Part shown: positions 9,961 to 18,348 of the stretch, piece by piece
Position numbering within the stretch: the first letter of the stretch is position 1
How the letters are laid out: each line of letters opens with the position of its first letter
Origin: Phascolarctobacterium_A sp034086985
GTDB taxonomy: Bacteria > Bacillota > Negativicutes > Acidaminococcales > Acidaminococcaceae
DNA: 64,000 nucleotides
Direction of reading: 5' to 3'
Assembly (NCBI GenBank): GCA_034086985.1
Contig: JAXDZG010000021.1
Coordinates: forward strand, 127,950-191,949
Translations under genes and position numbers: made by a program
Notes under the pieces: model-generated
The model's database searches: none
The model's input: only the letters and a program-made list of their open reading frames with translations
What the model was told of the DNA's origin: nothing

Positions 9961-10000
9961 CTATGCTATAATACAGGTGTACAATTGTAGTTATACAATT
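9961..10000 (+). promoter_or_regulatory. Extended -10 promoter and palindrome before TAXI operon
   Basis: TATAAT at 9967-9972 is preceded by TATGC, an extended -10 form; no convincing -35 is seen. The palindrome TACAATTGTA (9980-9989) lies at the expected start point, and TATACAATT (9992-10000) follows, matching the 9-mer at the gltB promoter. This looks like an operator, but the regulator is unknown. Confidence 0.5.
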
Positions 10001-10034
10001 CGGCTATTATTTTAGGAAAGAGGCGAAGGAAATT

Positions 10035-11048
10035 ATGAAGAAGTTTTTAGCTCTAATGATGATGATCGTTATGGCCTTGACTGTGGCTGCCTGCGGCGGC
10101 GGTGGCGACAAGAAGGCCGACAACAAGGCTGCAGCTGGTAAGGTTGACCGCAGCAAGGAATTCATCACTGTATTGACCGGTCCCACCAGCGGTATTTATT
10201 TCCCCATCGGTGGCGCGTTCTCCAAGGTTGTTGGTGAAATGGGTTACAAGACCTCCGCAACTGCAACCGGTGCAACTGCAGAAAACATCAACGCTATCTT
10301 GACCGGCAAAGGTGAAATGGCTATTGCCATGAGCGACTCTGTAATCCAAGCAGTAGAAGCCTTTGGCGCATATCAGGGCAAACCGAAAGCAGAAAACCTT
10401 CGCGCTATGATGGGTCTGTGGCCGAACGTTTGCCAAATCGTTACCACTAAAGACAGCGGCATCACTAAGTTCTCCGATTTGAAGGGCAAACGTGTAGGTG
10501 TTGGTGCTCCCAACTCCGGCGTAGAACTGAATGCTCGTATGATGTTCGAAGCTCACGGCATGACCTATAAAGATGCAAAAGTTGACTATCTCTCCTACGG
10601 CGAAGCTATTGACCAAATTAAAAACGGCCAATGCGACGTTGCCTTCGTAACCTCTGGTCTGGGCAATGCTACTATTAAAGAATTGGGCACTGCTAAAGAA
10701 ATCGTATTCGTTCCCGTTGAAGGCGAAGCTCTGAAGAAATTGATCGCTAAGTATCCCTTCTACGTAGAATGGAAGATTCCGAAAGAAACCTATGGTACCA
10801 AGGTTGACACCACCACTGCAGCTGTTATGAACATCATGCTGGTTAGCAAGAACCTGTCCGATGATGTTGTATACGACCTGCTGACCGGTATCTACTCTCA
10901 AAAGGGTTTGGAAACCATCGGTGCTTCCCATGCAACTGCTAAGCGCGAAATCAAACCGGAAACCGCACTGCGCGGCATCCAAGGCACCTCTGTTAAACTG
11001 CATCCGGGTGCTGAAAAGTACTACAAAGAGAAAGGCATGCTGAAATAA
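10035..11048 (+). CDS. TAXI-family TRAP transporter solute-binding lipoprotein
   Basis: A 337-residue periplasmic or membrane-tethered binding protein. The N-terminus is a lipoprotein signal ending in the lipobox LTVAAC with C20 as the lipidated residue, then a Gly/Lys/Ala linker. The mature part has the TAXI family pattern (TGPTSGIYFPIGGAFSKV near residue 50, and a FSDLKGKRVGVGAPNSG segment near 145). It delivers a small organic anion to the TRAP permease encoded downstream. Codon use is strongly biased, suggesting high expression. Placement after gltBD suggests glutamate or 2-oxoglutarate as substrate, since characterised TAXI proteins bind such compounds, but this is inference. Confidence 0.92.
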   Translation: MKKFLALMMMIVMALTVAACGGGGDKKADNKAAAGKVDRSKEFITVLTGPTSGIYFPIGGAFSKVVGEMGYKTSATATGATAENINAILTGKGEMAIAMSDSVIQAVEAFGAYQGKPKAENLRAMMGLWPNVCQIVTTKDSGITKFSDLKGKRVGVGAPNSGVELNARMMFEAHGMTYKDAKVDYLSYGEAIDQIKNGQCDVAFVTSGLGNATIKELGTAKEIVFVPVEGEALKKLIAKYPFYVEWKIPKETYGTKVDTTTAAVMNIMLVSKNLSDDVVYDLLTGIYSQKGLETIGASHATAKREIKPETALRGIQGTSVKLHPGAEKYYKEKGMLK

Positions 11049-11051
11049 TTC

Positions 11052-11561
11052 ATGTCCTTCATGTCAAAGAAGACATTACTTACCTTATTCCTATTCTTAA
11101 GCATCGTTGCTGCCGGCCTTTTTGGCTGGCAGCATCTATATTATCAGGACAAAATCCTGCGCATCTATGATTATCAGACAAAAAAAGAGTATGTGCGCTA
11201 TCCTGTGAAAACAGGGGATAAGCTCTTTTTTGGTTGGATACACTCCTGGGAGCGTATTTCCTGGCATGAGTATTATCACATTAATCAGGATAACACCCTG
11301 GAGCTGGATGCTATTTCCTTCCCAGCCTTTGGAGCGGGCATTCCCGAAAACAAGGGCAAGCGTACCAGAGTGGAGAAGGGACGCATTTATATGGAGGAAA
11401 TTGGCCAAATTTTTCCACATTTTGTGTGGATCAACTCCCATTTGGCCACGCGGGAAATCAAGGTAAATGATGTTTTAGTTACCAGTGGGAGAATTTTACC
11501 TGAGCATACTCGTTTGGTTTTAGTAATTGAGAGGAGGGGACTTTTTGATGCAGAATACTAA
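11052..11561 (+). CDS. DUF1850 protein of the TAXI-TRAP operon
   Basis: A 169-residue protein with one N-terminal membrane helix (about residues 8-26) and a mainly beta extracytoplasmic part. The signature SFPAFGAGIP near residue 95 and the HSWERISWHEYY segment fit DUF1850, a family usually encoded between a TAXI binding protein and its fused TRAP permease, as here. Its function in transport is not established. It starts three bases after the binding-protein stop and overlaps the permease start by 14 bases, so it is certainly in the operon. A second ATG at 11061 is also possible. Confidence 0.82.
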   Translation: MSFMSKKTLLTLFLFLSIVAAGLFGWQHLYYQDKILRIYDYQTKKEYVRYPVKTGDKLFFGWIHSWERISWHEYYHINQDNTLELDAISFPAFGAGIPENKGKRTRVEKGRIYMEEIGQIFPHFVWINSHLATREIKVNDVLVTSGRILPEHTRLVLVIERRGLFDAEY

Positions 11562-13530
11562 AGATAAAGCTACCGAGAAGGATGTAGCTATTAGTACCGA
11601 AGCAAGTGCGGAAATGCAGAGTAAATCTGAGGAGATTATTAAGAAATTAGATAAGGAATCTACCACCAGAACCTTTTCCGGCACTATGAAGAAGATTTTC
11701 TTCGTGCTGTGCATCCTCGTGTCCTGTTATCATCTGTATACGGCGACCTTTGGTCCGCCCCTGACACTGATTCACCGTTCTATTCACGTTTCTATGATGC
11801 TGGTTTTGACCTTCCTCATGTACCCCATGTGTAAGAAATCCAGCTTCACTACTCCGTCCATTCTGGACTGGATCTTGGTTGCTCTGTCCTTGGCAGCTCC
11901 TATCTACATTGCTACTGACTATCAGGGCTTCGTAGAAAGAGCGGGTAATGCCAATACCATGGATATGGCCATGGCAACCCTTTTAGTTGTTCTCGTTTTG
12001 GAAGCATCCCGTCGCGTCAGCGGCAATGTGCTGTCCCTGTTAAGCTTGGTTTTCATAGCCTACGGCCTCTTTGGTCGTTCTATGCCGGGCATGTTCATGC
12101 ACCGCGGCTATGATTGGACCAGCCTTTCAAACCATTTCTTTGCTAATACGGAAGGTATTTACGGCACCTCTGTTAACGTTGCTGCCAGCTACATCTTCCT
12201 CTTCATCCTTTTTGGTGCAGTAATGAGCAAGTCCGGTATGGGACAGCTCTTTAATGACTTGGCCTTGGCTCTGGCTGGTCACACCAAGGGTGGTCCGGCG
12301 AAGGTATCCGTTATTGCCTCCGGCTTCTTGGGCTCCATTAATGGTTCCGCCGTGGCTAACGTTGTAACCACTGGCGCCTTCACCATTCCTCTGATGAAGA
12401 AGACTGGTTATTCCAAGGAATTTGCCGGCGCTGTTGAATCCGCTGCCTCCGTTGGCGGTCAGCTGTTGCCGCCCATCATGGGTGCTGCAGCCTTCATTAT
12501 GGCGGAAATGCTAGGCGTTAAGTATTCCAGCATTATCGTCTGGGCTGCCATTCCGGCACTGCTCTATTATTTGGGCATTATCATTCAAGTACAGCTGCGT
12601 GCTTCCAAGGACGGCTTGGTAGGCCTGCCCAAGGATCAGCTCCCTGTTTTGAAGACTGTCCTGAATGCTCGCGGCCATCTGCTGCTGCCGGTATTCTTCC
12701 TGCTGTACATGCTGTTCTTCTCTGGTACTACCGTTGTTTACTCCGCAGTATTGACCATTGTGGTAACCATCGTTGTAGCTCAAATCAAGAAGGATACGCG
12801 CATGAGCGTGAAGGATATGATTGATGCTCTGGCCAATGGCGCTAAGCAGACTGTATCTGTAGCTATCGCCTGCGCCTGCGTAGGCATTATCATTGGCGTA
12901 TGCTCCAAGACCGGCTTTGGCTTGACCATGGCTAACACCATTATCGCTCTTGGTGGTACCAGCATTCTCTTTACGCTGGTTTTCACCATGATCACTTGTA
13001 TGATTCTGGGCATGGGCCTGCCCTCCATCCCGGCATACATTATCACTGCTGCTATTGCCGCTCCGGCACTGGCTAAGCTGGGTATCGCTCCTGCGGCTGC
13101 CCACATGTTCTCCTTCTACTATGCCATGTTTGCAAACCTGACTCCGCCTGTGGCCCTGGCTTCCTTTGCAGCAGCGGGCCTGTCCGGCGGCGACCCCATG
13201 AAGACGGGTGTTGCTTCTGTAAAGCTGGCTATTGCGGGCTTTATCGTACCCTTTATGTTCGTGTTCTCTCCCCAATTGATGCTGATCAACACTACCCTTG
13301 TGGAGGGCGCTTGGACTGCTGTAACGGCCTGCATCGGCGTATTTATGCTGGCAGTTGCTGTTGAAGGTTACTTTTGTGCTAAGGTTGCTTGGTGGCTGCG
13401 TGCTGTTATTTTGGTAGGCGCGCTGGGCCTCATGAACCCGGGCATGGTTACTGATGCCGTAGGTATTGCTTGCTGCGTAGTCCTGTTCTTCATCCAAAAG
13501 AAGAAGGAAAAGGCTTTAAAAGCGGCTTAG
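11548..13530 (+). CDS. TRAP transporter permease, 4TM/12TM fusion (TAXI type)
   Basis: A 660-residue membrane protein that fuses the small (DctQ-like) and large (DctM-like) TRAP subunits, the usual form for TAXI systems. A charged N-terminal tail of about 45 residues precedes 16 or more hydrophobic segments. The DctM-like part shows Gly/Asn-rich motifs such as GSINGSAVANVVTTGAFTIP and GMGLPSIPAYIITAA. It catalyses ion-coupled uptake of the solute held by the binding protein. The ATG at 11548 is chosen because GAGGAGGGGA lies seven bases upstream; a TTG 21 bases earlier would overlap that site. A strong terminator follows. Confidence 0.93.
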   Translation: MQNTKDKATEKDVAISTEASAEMQSKSEEIIKKLDKESTTRTFSGTMKKIFFVLCILVSCYHLYTATFGPPLTLIHRSIHVSMMLVLTFLMYPMCKKSSFTTPSILDWILVALSLAAPIYIATDYQGFVERAGNANTMDMAMATLLVVLVLEASRRVSGNVLSLLSLVFIAYGLFGRSMPGMFMHRGYDWTSLSNHFFANTEGIYGTSVNVAASYIFLFILFGAVMSKSGMGQLFNDLALALAGHTKGGPAKVSVIASGFLGSINGSAVANVVTTGAFTIPLMKKTGYSKEFAGAVESAASVGGQLLPPIMGAAAFIMAEMLGVKYSSIIVWAAIPALLYYLGIIIQVQLRASKDGLVGLPKDQLPVLKTVLNARGHLLLPVFFLLYMLFFSGTTVVYSAVLTIVVTIVVAQIKKDTRMSVKDMIDALANGAKQTVSVAIACACVGIIIGVCSKTGFGLTMANTIIALGGTSILFTLVFTMITCMILGMGLPSIPAYIITAAIAAPALAKLGIAPAAAHMFSFYYAMFANLTPPVALASFAAAGLSGGDPMKTGVASVKLAIAGFIVPFMFVFSPQLMLINTTLVEGAWTAVTACIGVFMLAVAVEGYFCAKVAWWLRAVILVGALGLMNPGMVTDAVGIACCVVLFFIQKKKEKALKAA

Positions 13531-13558
13531 AAAAGTCGTATCTAGCAAGAAAACTCTA

Positions 13559-13598
13559 AAAAAACCGTAGTACTGTTCGTCAGTACTACGGTTTTTTT
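13559..13598 (+). terminator. Strong terminator after the TAXI-TRAP operon
   Basis: A 15-bp stem (13561-13575 with 13581-13595), five-base loop, is followed by eight Ts. The A-run on the other side lets it also serve the convergent metallophosphoesterase gene. Confidence 0.92.
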
Positions 13599-13612
13599 TG
13601 TTTCTGCTGCTT

Positions 13613-14707
13613 TTATTGACCAACGATCTCGATGAATACGATTTCAGGAGCAACCTCCGTGCGCACCGGCGGTCCCCAGAAGCCATAGCCGGCGCTGGTA
13701 ATGGCGGTGAGTTTGCCAAACTCCTTGCGACCATAATCTAAGGGGTACATGCGCTTGGTAATCTGGCGGTTAGGGAAGAGCTGGCCCGTGTGGGTGTGGC
13801 CGGAAAGATAAAGGTCATAGCCTAAGTGGGCAGCGCCCAGCATGCGGCGAGGCTGGTGGTCTATGAGTACGCTGTAATATTTGTCATTTTCCCAAGCTAG
13901 GGTTTGAATGGCCTTGGGACCTTTACCCTTGCTAAAGCGAAAATCGTTCAAGCCTGTAATCTTGAGCTGGCCATCGATAACGGTGCTGGCATCGCGCAGA
14001 ACCTTGATGCCATGGGCTTCCACCTTTTGCTGCCAGCGGACAGGATCATCAATATATTCGTGGTTGCCAAAGGCAAGGTAGACGCCTTGAGGTGCGTTGA
14101 GCTTGGCCAAGGCAGCCAGGGAATTTTCCTCTTCCACATAGGCAATGCGCTCATCGATGAGGTCGCCGGCGATGAGCACCGCATCAGGGTGAAGCTCATT
14201 GAGCCGCTGGGTGAGCTTTTCTGCATAGCTGCGACCAAGGATGCGACCTAAGTGAACATCGCTAATCAGGGCCAGCTTATAGCTTGTACCAGCGGGAAGC
14301 TTAGAGGTAGTAATCACTTCCGTGCGTACGGTGGGACGGAAAGCGTTTAAGCTGCCGAAGGCAACGGTGAGGCAGCTAGCTACTAAGGTTATCATGGCTA
14401 GCTTGCCAAGGGGCAGAGTGAAGGGCAAGAGCTTGCTTGTGAGCCAAAGCACCAGATGCACTAGGGCAAAAAGCAGGGTGTAATAGCCAAAGGCTACCCA
14501 CAGTCCTTCGGCCCAGGCAGATAGCTTTACGAGAAAATGAGGAAGGCTGGGGGATAAAGCTCTGCTGACCATGGCATTGATGGTCAAGGCCAGATAGGCC
14601 AGAGCAAACCAGCTGCTGCGTCCCCAGGGGAGATAACTTCGATAATATAGATACCCAATAGTACTGAGCAAAAGGTCCACAGTACCTATAAAGAAAATAA
14701 TACGCAT
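13613..14707 (-). CDS. Membrane-anchored metallophosphoesterase (YaeI-like)
   Basis: A 364-residue protein with four or five N-terminal hydrophobic segments (about residues 1-125) and a C-terminal calcineurin-like phosphoesterase domain (about 140-364). Metal-binding motifs are complete and in order: SDVHLG, GDLIDE, GNHE, a DHQP segment and GHTHTGQ. Relatives include YaeI-type enzymes acting on lipid-linked phosphates; the substrate here is unknown. AAAGGAG lies seven bases before the ATG. The gene converges on the TRAP operon and diverges from carD. Confidence 0.88.
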   Translation of the reverse strand: MRIIFFIGTVDLLLSTIGYLYYRSYLPWGRSSWFALAYLALTINAMVSRALSPSLPHFLVKLSAWAEGLWVAFGYYTLLFALVHLVLWLTSKLLPFTLPLGKLAMITLVASCLTVAFGSLNAFRPTVRTEVITTSKLPAGTSYKLALISDVHLGRILGRSYAEKLTQRLNELHPDAVLIAGDLIDERIAYVEEENSLAALAKLNAPQGVYLAFGNHEYIDDPVRWQQKVEAHGIKVLRDASTVIDGQLKITGLNDFRFSKGKGPKAIQTLAWENDKYYSVLIDHQPRRMLGAAHLGYDLYLSGHTHTGQLFPNRQITKRMYPLDYGRKEFGKLTAITSAGYGFWGPPVRTEVAPEIVFIEIVGQ

Positions 14708-14891
14708 AGAAAGCTCCTTTGTGTTTTTAGGTATATTATACAGCCTAAAGTAAGCTTCAAGTCAAGAGTTTTATGGCAAGTACTACTCATTTATTAGTTA
14801 AAACTTTGCAAACTTTCATCGGTGGCGTTATGAAAGAAAAGCTCATTACTGTGTCAATTTTGCGAATTTATGCAGAAAGTGGCCACGGCTG

Positions 14892-14920
14892 TTGACATAG
14901 AAAAAGGAGCGTGATATAAT
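14892..14920 (+). promoter_or_regulatory. Upstream carD promoter
   Basis: TTGACA at 14892-14897 and TATAAT at 14915-14920 with a 17-base spacer: a perfect housekeeping-sigma consensus. It is the first of two tandem promoters. Confidence 0.85.
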
Positions 14921-14929
14921 AACAAATTT

Positions 14930-14958
14930 TTGACAATTTTTCCAAGGGGTGGTACAAT
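14930..14958 (+). promoter_or_regulatory. Downstream carD promoter
   Basis: TTGACA at 14930-14935 and TACAAT at 14953-14958, again with a 17-base spacer. It lies 38 bases below the first promoter and about 55 bases before the start codon. Confidence 0.75.
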
Positions 14959-15014
14959 GTATGCATAGGCTTATTTTTTGATTAAACGGAAAAATTGTCT
15001 TAGGAGGGTGGAAA

Positions 15015-15500
15015 ATGTTTGCTGCAGGAGACCGTGTAGTTTATCCGCTGCATGGCGGTGCCATAGTGAAGGAAGTTCAAGCGCGTGAGCAAAATGGTGC
15101 AAAGGTAGAATATTATATTCTGCAAATGCTTTTTGAAAGCATGACTGTAGCCCTGCCCGTGGCCAGCGCCGAAAAGCTGGGCTTGCGCACTATTGGCGAC
15201 GAAGGGACCCTGGCAACCATTGCAAGCGTCCTCCGTGAAAATCCTGATGTGCAGGCAGTGAAGAGCATTTCCTGGAACCGTCGCTTTCAATTATATATGG
15301 ATAAGATTAAAAGCGGCAGTGTGGTTGAGGTGGCAAAGATTTTTAAGCTGCTCACCCTGCTGGAACGCAATAAAAAAATTTCTGTGGGCGAGCGTCGTCT
15401 GCTCCACAGCACCAAGCAGATTTTGCAGAGCGAAGTAATGCTGATTAGGGACGTGGATGCTCAGGCTGCAGGTGCTTGGTTAGATACTTGTTGCGAGTAA
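15015..15500 (+). CDS. carD: CarD-family transcriptional regulator
   Basis: A 161-residue CarD/CdnL-like protein. The N-terminal RNA-polymerase-interacting Tudor-like domain (about residues 1-58) begins with the family pattern FAAGDRVVYPLHGGAIV; the C-terminal half is helical and binds DNA upstream of the -10 element. CarD proteins stabilise open complexes at many promoters, including those for rRNA. AGGAGGGTGG precedes the ATG. Two consensus promoters drive it, and a terminator follows, so it is probably its own transcription unit ahead of the yacL-isp block, a common Firmicutes order. Confidence 0.9.
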   Translation: MFAAGDRVVYPLHGGAIVKEVQAREQNGAKVEYYILQMLFESMTVALPVASAEKLGLRTIGDEGTLATIASVLRENPDVQAVKSISWNRRFQLYMDKIKSGSVVEVAKIFKLLTLLERNKKISVGERRLLHSTKQILQSEVMLIRDVDAQAAGAWLDTCCE

Positions 15501-15521
15501 TTTTCCTAAAAGATAACTATG

Positions 15522-15550
15522 AGGACTGCCGTGTGGGGCAGTCCTTTTTT
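15522..15550 (+). terminator. Terminator after carD
   Basis: A 9-bp stem (15522-15530 with 15537-15545) and six Ts. Confidence 0.85.
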
Positions 15551-15689
15551 ATGCTCCGATTATTTTACAAAGTGGTCAAAAATTATTGAGAATAATTACT
15601 TGTTTTTTTACATATTTAGCTGTATCATATAATAGATATATTAGTATGCAGAAGCTAGCTATCAAATTTTGAAGAAAGGAGGACAAAGC

Positions 15690-16826
15690 ATGCTACGAAA
15701 ATTAATTAGCCTCTCTATTTCGCTGATGATTATTATTACCGGACTCATACTTACTGATATCTCTTTACCGTATATGTCGAAATATCTGGGCTATGATCTG
15801 CACGGCAACGGCTTTTTTGGCATTACCTTTGCCAATATGATTTTGGCGCTGCCAGGCCTTTTTGTGTTTTCCTGGCTGGCGCTGGTGCTGGCACCCTTCA
15901 TTACCAATAGTATCTTTAATTACGCGGAGCTGTTGACCACCTCTCTGTCGAAAATTCCCACCAGTGATATTCTGGTCATGGTTTTTGGCATCGGTATCGG
16001 CCTAATTTTGGCCAATTTAATCGGTGGTCCCTTCTCACGGCTGCCCATAGTGGGACCATATATTCCCATTGTGCTGAGCCTTGTGCTAAGCGTGGTAGGT
16101 GCCAAGCTGGCCCTGCGTAAGCATAATGATATTGTGGGCTTTTTCAATCGTATTCCTAGCCGCAGAGCTATTAAGCCTGAGGAAAAGCAGCCCGATGCTA
16201 TTACGGGCCCCTTAAGCGACCGCCTTTATAGCGCCAATAAGCTCTTAGATACCAGTGTGATTATCGATGGGCGCATTATGGATATTATGGCAGCGGGCTT
16301 TTTAGAGGGTCAGCTGGTGGTACCCAATTTCGTGCTGGAGGAGCTGCAGAAGCTTTCTGACTCGGCGGATAATCTCAAGCGAGCTAAAGGACGGCGGGGC
16401 TTGGATTTAGTGCAGGATTTACGCATCAGCTACAAGGATCAGGTTGTGGTAGTGGATAATGACTACGATGATATCGCTGAGGTAGATGCTAAATTGGTGC
16501 GCCTGGCCAAGCAGGCTGGTGCTGCCATCATTACCAATGATTATAATCTGAACAAGGTGGCAGGCATTCAGGGTGTGCAGGTGCTCAATATTAACGAGCT
16601 GGCTAATGCCATTAAGCCTGTTGTTATTGCCGGAGAAGAGATGCATGTGTACCTTGTGAAGGAAGGCAAGGAGGCCAATCAAGCCATTGCCTATCTTGAT
16701 GATGGTACCATGATTGTAGTCGAAAATGGTCGTCAGCATATAGGAAGCAGTATTTCTGTGGTTGTTACCTCCGTGCTGCAAACTGCAGCAGGGCGGATGA
16801 TTTTTGCTAAGGCAGTGCGCTTTTAG
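15690..16826 (+). CDS. PIN/TRAM-domain membrane protein (YacL-like)
   Basis: A 378-residue protein with four N-terminal membrane segments (about residues 5-140), a PIN nuclease-like domain (about 180-300) with acidic residues in DTSVIIDGRIMD and later in DAKLVRL and TNDYNLNKVA, and a C-terminal TRAM domain (about 310-375), a putative RNA-binding module. This is the YacL arrangement; the physiological substrate is not established. The ATG at 15690 follows AAAGGAGGA by six bases. It sits between carD and ispD exactly as in many Firmicutes. Confidence 0.9.
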   Translation: MLRKLISLSISLMIIITGLILTDISLPYMSKYLGYDLHGNGFFGITFANMILALPGLFVFSWLALVLAPFITNSIFNYAELLTTSLSKIPTSDILVMVFGIGIGLILANLIGGPFSRLPIVGPYIPIVLSLVLSVVGAKLALRKHNDIVGFFNRIPSRRAIKPEEKQPDAITGPLSDRLYSANKLLDTSVIIDGRIMDIMAAGFLEGQLVVPNFVLEELQKLSDSADNLKRAKGRRGLDLVQDLRISYKDQVVVVDNDYDDIAEVDAKLVRLAKQAGAAIITNDYNLNKVAGIQGVQVLNINELANAIKPVVIAGEEMHVYLVKEGKEANQAIAYLDDGTMIVVENGRQHIGSSISVVVTSVLQTAAGRMIFAKAVRF

Positions 16827-16852
16827 ATTTATGAGCTGAATAGTAAAGCTTT

Positions 16853-16880
16853 ACAGACTGGGGCGAAGGTCCCAGTCTGT
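16853..16880 (+). other. Perfect hairpin between yacL and ispD
   Basis: Ten-base perfect inverted repeat (16853-16862 with 16871-16880) and an eight-base loop, without a T-run. It may be an RNA-processing or attenuating structure in a shared transcript rather than a terminator. Confidence 0.5.
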
Positions 16881-16917
16881 ACTTGAATAAGGGCATTTTG
16901 TTAAGGGAGAAGCTTTT

Positions 16918-17643
16918 ATGGAAAAGGTAGTTGCAATTGTGCCCGCAGCAGGCGCTGGTAAGCGCCTGGGGCTGGGGATTAATAAGGCCTTCGCCGAGCT
17001 GCGCGGCGCGCCGCTCATCGTCCACTGCCTGGCCATGCTGGCCCGGACCAAGCTGGTCCGCGAGGCCATCGTGGTGCTGGCCCCGGCGGAGGTTGAGGAA
17101 GGCAGCGCGCTCCTAGCTCGCTACCAGGCGAGCTATTTTGCGACGCTGCCCATCAAGGTGGTAGCCGGGGGCAAGGAGCGTCAGGACAGCGTGGCCAACG
17201 CCCTGGCCGCTGTGCCTGCTGACGCCGCCTACATAGCTGTGCACGACGGTGCGCGCCCTTTTGCAGGGCGCGCAGTATTCGAGCGCACGCTGGCGGCGGC
17301 TAGGGAGCAGGGCGCGGCCATTGCGGCGGTGCCTGTGAAGAATACGATTAAGGTGGTGGACGCAAGGGGCGTGGTCGTAGACACGCCCGTGCGTTCCACC
17401 TTGGTGGCGGTGCAGACGCCGCAGGTGTTTCGCGCTGCACTGCTTAAGGATGCTTATGCACACCTAGCCGCGCACCCTGCGGCGGTCACCGACGATGCAT
17501 CCGTAGTGGAGCTCTTAGGGCACAAGGTAGTGGTGGCCCAGGGCCGCTACGAGAATATCAAGATTACGACGCCGGAGGATTTGGTGCTGGCGGAGCATTT
17601 CTTGGAGGAATTACAGGACGAGGAGCATGAATATGGAAAATAA
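16918..17643 (+). CDS. ispD: 2-C-methyl-D-erythritol 4-phosphate cytidylyltransferase
   Basis: A 241-residue IspD, third enzyme of the MEP isoprenoid pathway, joining CTP and MEP to give CDP-ME. The N-terminal nucleotide-binding motif VPAAGAGKRLG carries the expected Gly/Lys/Arg residues; KERQDSVANAL, VHDGARPF and QTPQVF follow in family order. The middle of the gene is conspicuously GC-rich compared with neighbours, without disruption of the reading frame. The 3' end overlaps ispF, the next pathway pair gene. Confidence 0.96.
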   Translation: MEKVVAIVPAAGAGKRLGLGINKAFAELRGAPLIVHCLAMLARTKLVREAIVVLAPAEVEEGSALLARYQASYFATLPIKVVAGGKERQDSVANALAAVPADAAYIAVHDGARPFAGRAVFERTLAAAREQGAAIAAVPVKNTIKVVDARGVVVDTPVRSTLVAVQTPQVFRAALLKDAYAHLAAHPAAVTDDASVVELLGHKVVVAQGRYENIKITTPEDLVLAEHFLEELQDEEHEYGK

Positions 17644-18133
17644 TGTGAAGCTGCCCACCTTTCGTGTGGGCTGCGGCTATGATGTACATAAATTGGTGCC
17701 GGAGCGCAAGCTGATTTTGTGTGGCGTCCAGGTGCCCTATGAGCTGGGCCTTTTAGGCCATAGCGATGCGGATGTGGCCCTGCACGCCCTGATGGACGCG
17801 CTGCTGGGCGCAGCAGCTTTGGGCGATATTGGCAAGCATTTTCCGGATACGGATGCCCGTTTTAAGGGCGCCGACAGCATGAAGCTGACGGAGCATGTGG
17901 TGCTTTTACTCAAGGAGCGGGGCTGGCAAATTAATAATGTGGATGTGACCATTATCGCTCAGCGTCCTAAATTAGCAGGCTTCATCTCCGAAATGCGCAG
18001 TAAGGTGGCCGCTGTTTTGGGCGTTGACGCAGATGCGGTGAACGTCAAGGCCACGACTACCGAAAAGCTGGGCTTTACAGGCCGCGGCGAGGGCATCGCC
18101 GCCGAGGCCGTGGCGAGCTTAGTAAAATTTTAA
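17633..18133 (+). CDS. ispF: 2-C-methyl-D-erythritol 2,4-cyclodiphosphate synthase
   Basis: A 166-residue IspF that cyclises CDP-ME 2-phosphate with release of CMP; it works as a trimer with a zinc ion. The metal-binding DVH motif (in GCGYDVHKL), the LLGHSDADVALHALMDALLGA segment and the C-terminal ATTTEKLGFTGRGEGIAAEAV are all present. Two ATGs are possible: 17627 and 17633. The later is preferred because GAGGAG ends eight bases before it. It overlaps the end of ispD by 11 bases, so the two are coupled. Confidence 0.95.
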   Translation: MENNVKLPTFRVGCGYDVHKLVPERKLILCGVQVPYELGLLGHSDADVALHALMDALLGAAALGDIGKHFPDTDARFKGADSMKLTEHVVLLLKERGWQINNVDVTIIAQRPKLAGFISEMRSKVAAVLGVDADAVNVKATTTEKLGFTGRGEGIAAEAVASLVKF

Positions 18134-18140
18134 TATTTCA

Positions 18141-18175
18141 ACGTCCATGTATTCATGGGCGTTTTTTCTTTTTTT
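18141..18175 (+). terminator. Terminator after ispF
   Basis: A 9-bp stem with one G-T pair (18141-18149 with 18154-18162) is followed by a T-rich tract. Confidence 0.75.
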
Positions 18176-18198
18176 ACTGTTTCTTTTGCCCACTTCCT

Positions 18199-18348
18199 AT
18201 GCTATAATATTAAGTTGACAGACTATGCAATCTTTGTTAACTTCGCTAATAAGGATAAGCCCTGTATGGTCTGGTGGATGTGCATATAAACCTAACAGGC
18301 CTTTATTAATTTGGATGCGCCTGAATAATTTTGGAGGGAGAATATAAG
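18199..18348 (+). promoter_or_regulatory. gltX promoter and 5' leader
   Basis: TATAAT at 18203-18208 preceded by TATGC (extended -10) implies a transcript with a leader of about 135 bases. The leader has short complementary segments (around 18258-18266 and 18293-18300), but no T-box antiterminator sequence or other known riboswitch could be recognised. Confidence 0.45.

Noticed and set aside
10053..13497. Long open frames on the minus strand opposite the TAXI binding protein and TRAP permease
   Set aside because: They mirror highly biased codons of the plus-strand genes, contain no family motifs, and lack ribosome sites; they are antisense shadows.
16970..17500. GC-rich patch inside ispD, suggesting transfer
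   Set aside because: Similar patches occur in rlmB, clpC, radA and the alcohol dehydrogenase, all in normal gene order. It more likely reflects codon choice in moderately expressed genes.
18209..18348. Possible T-box riboswitch before gltX-cysS
   Set aside because: No antiterminator consensus, no terminator directly before gltX and no convincing specifier loop could be found.
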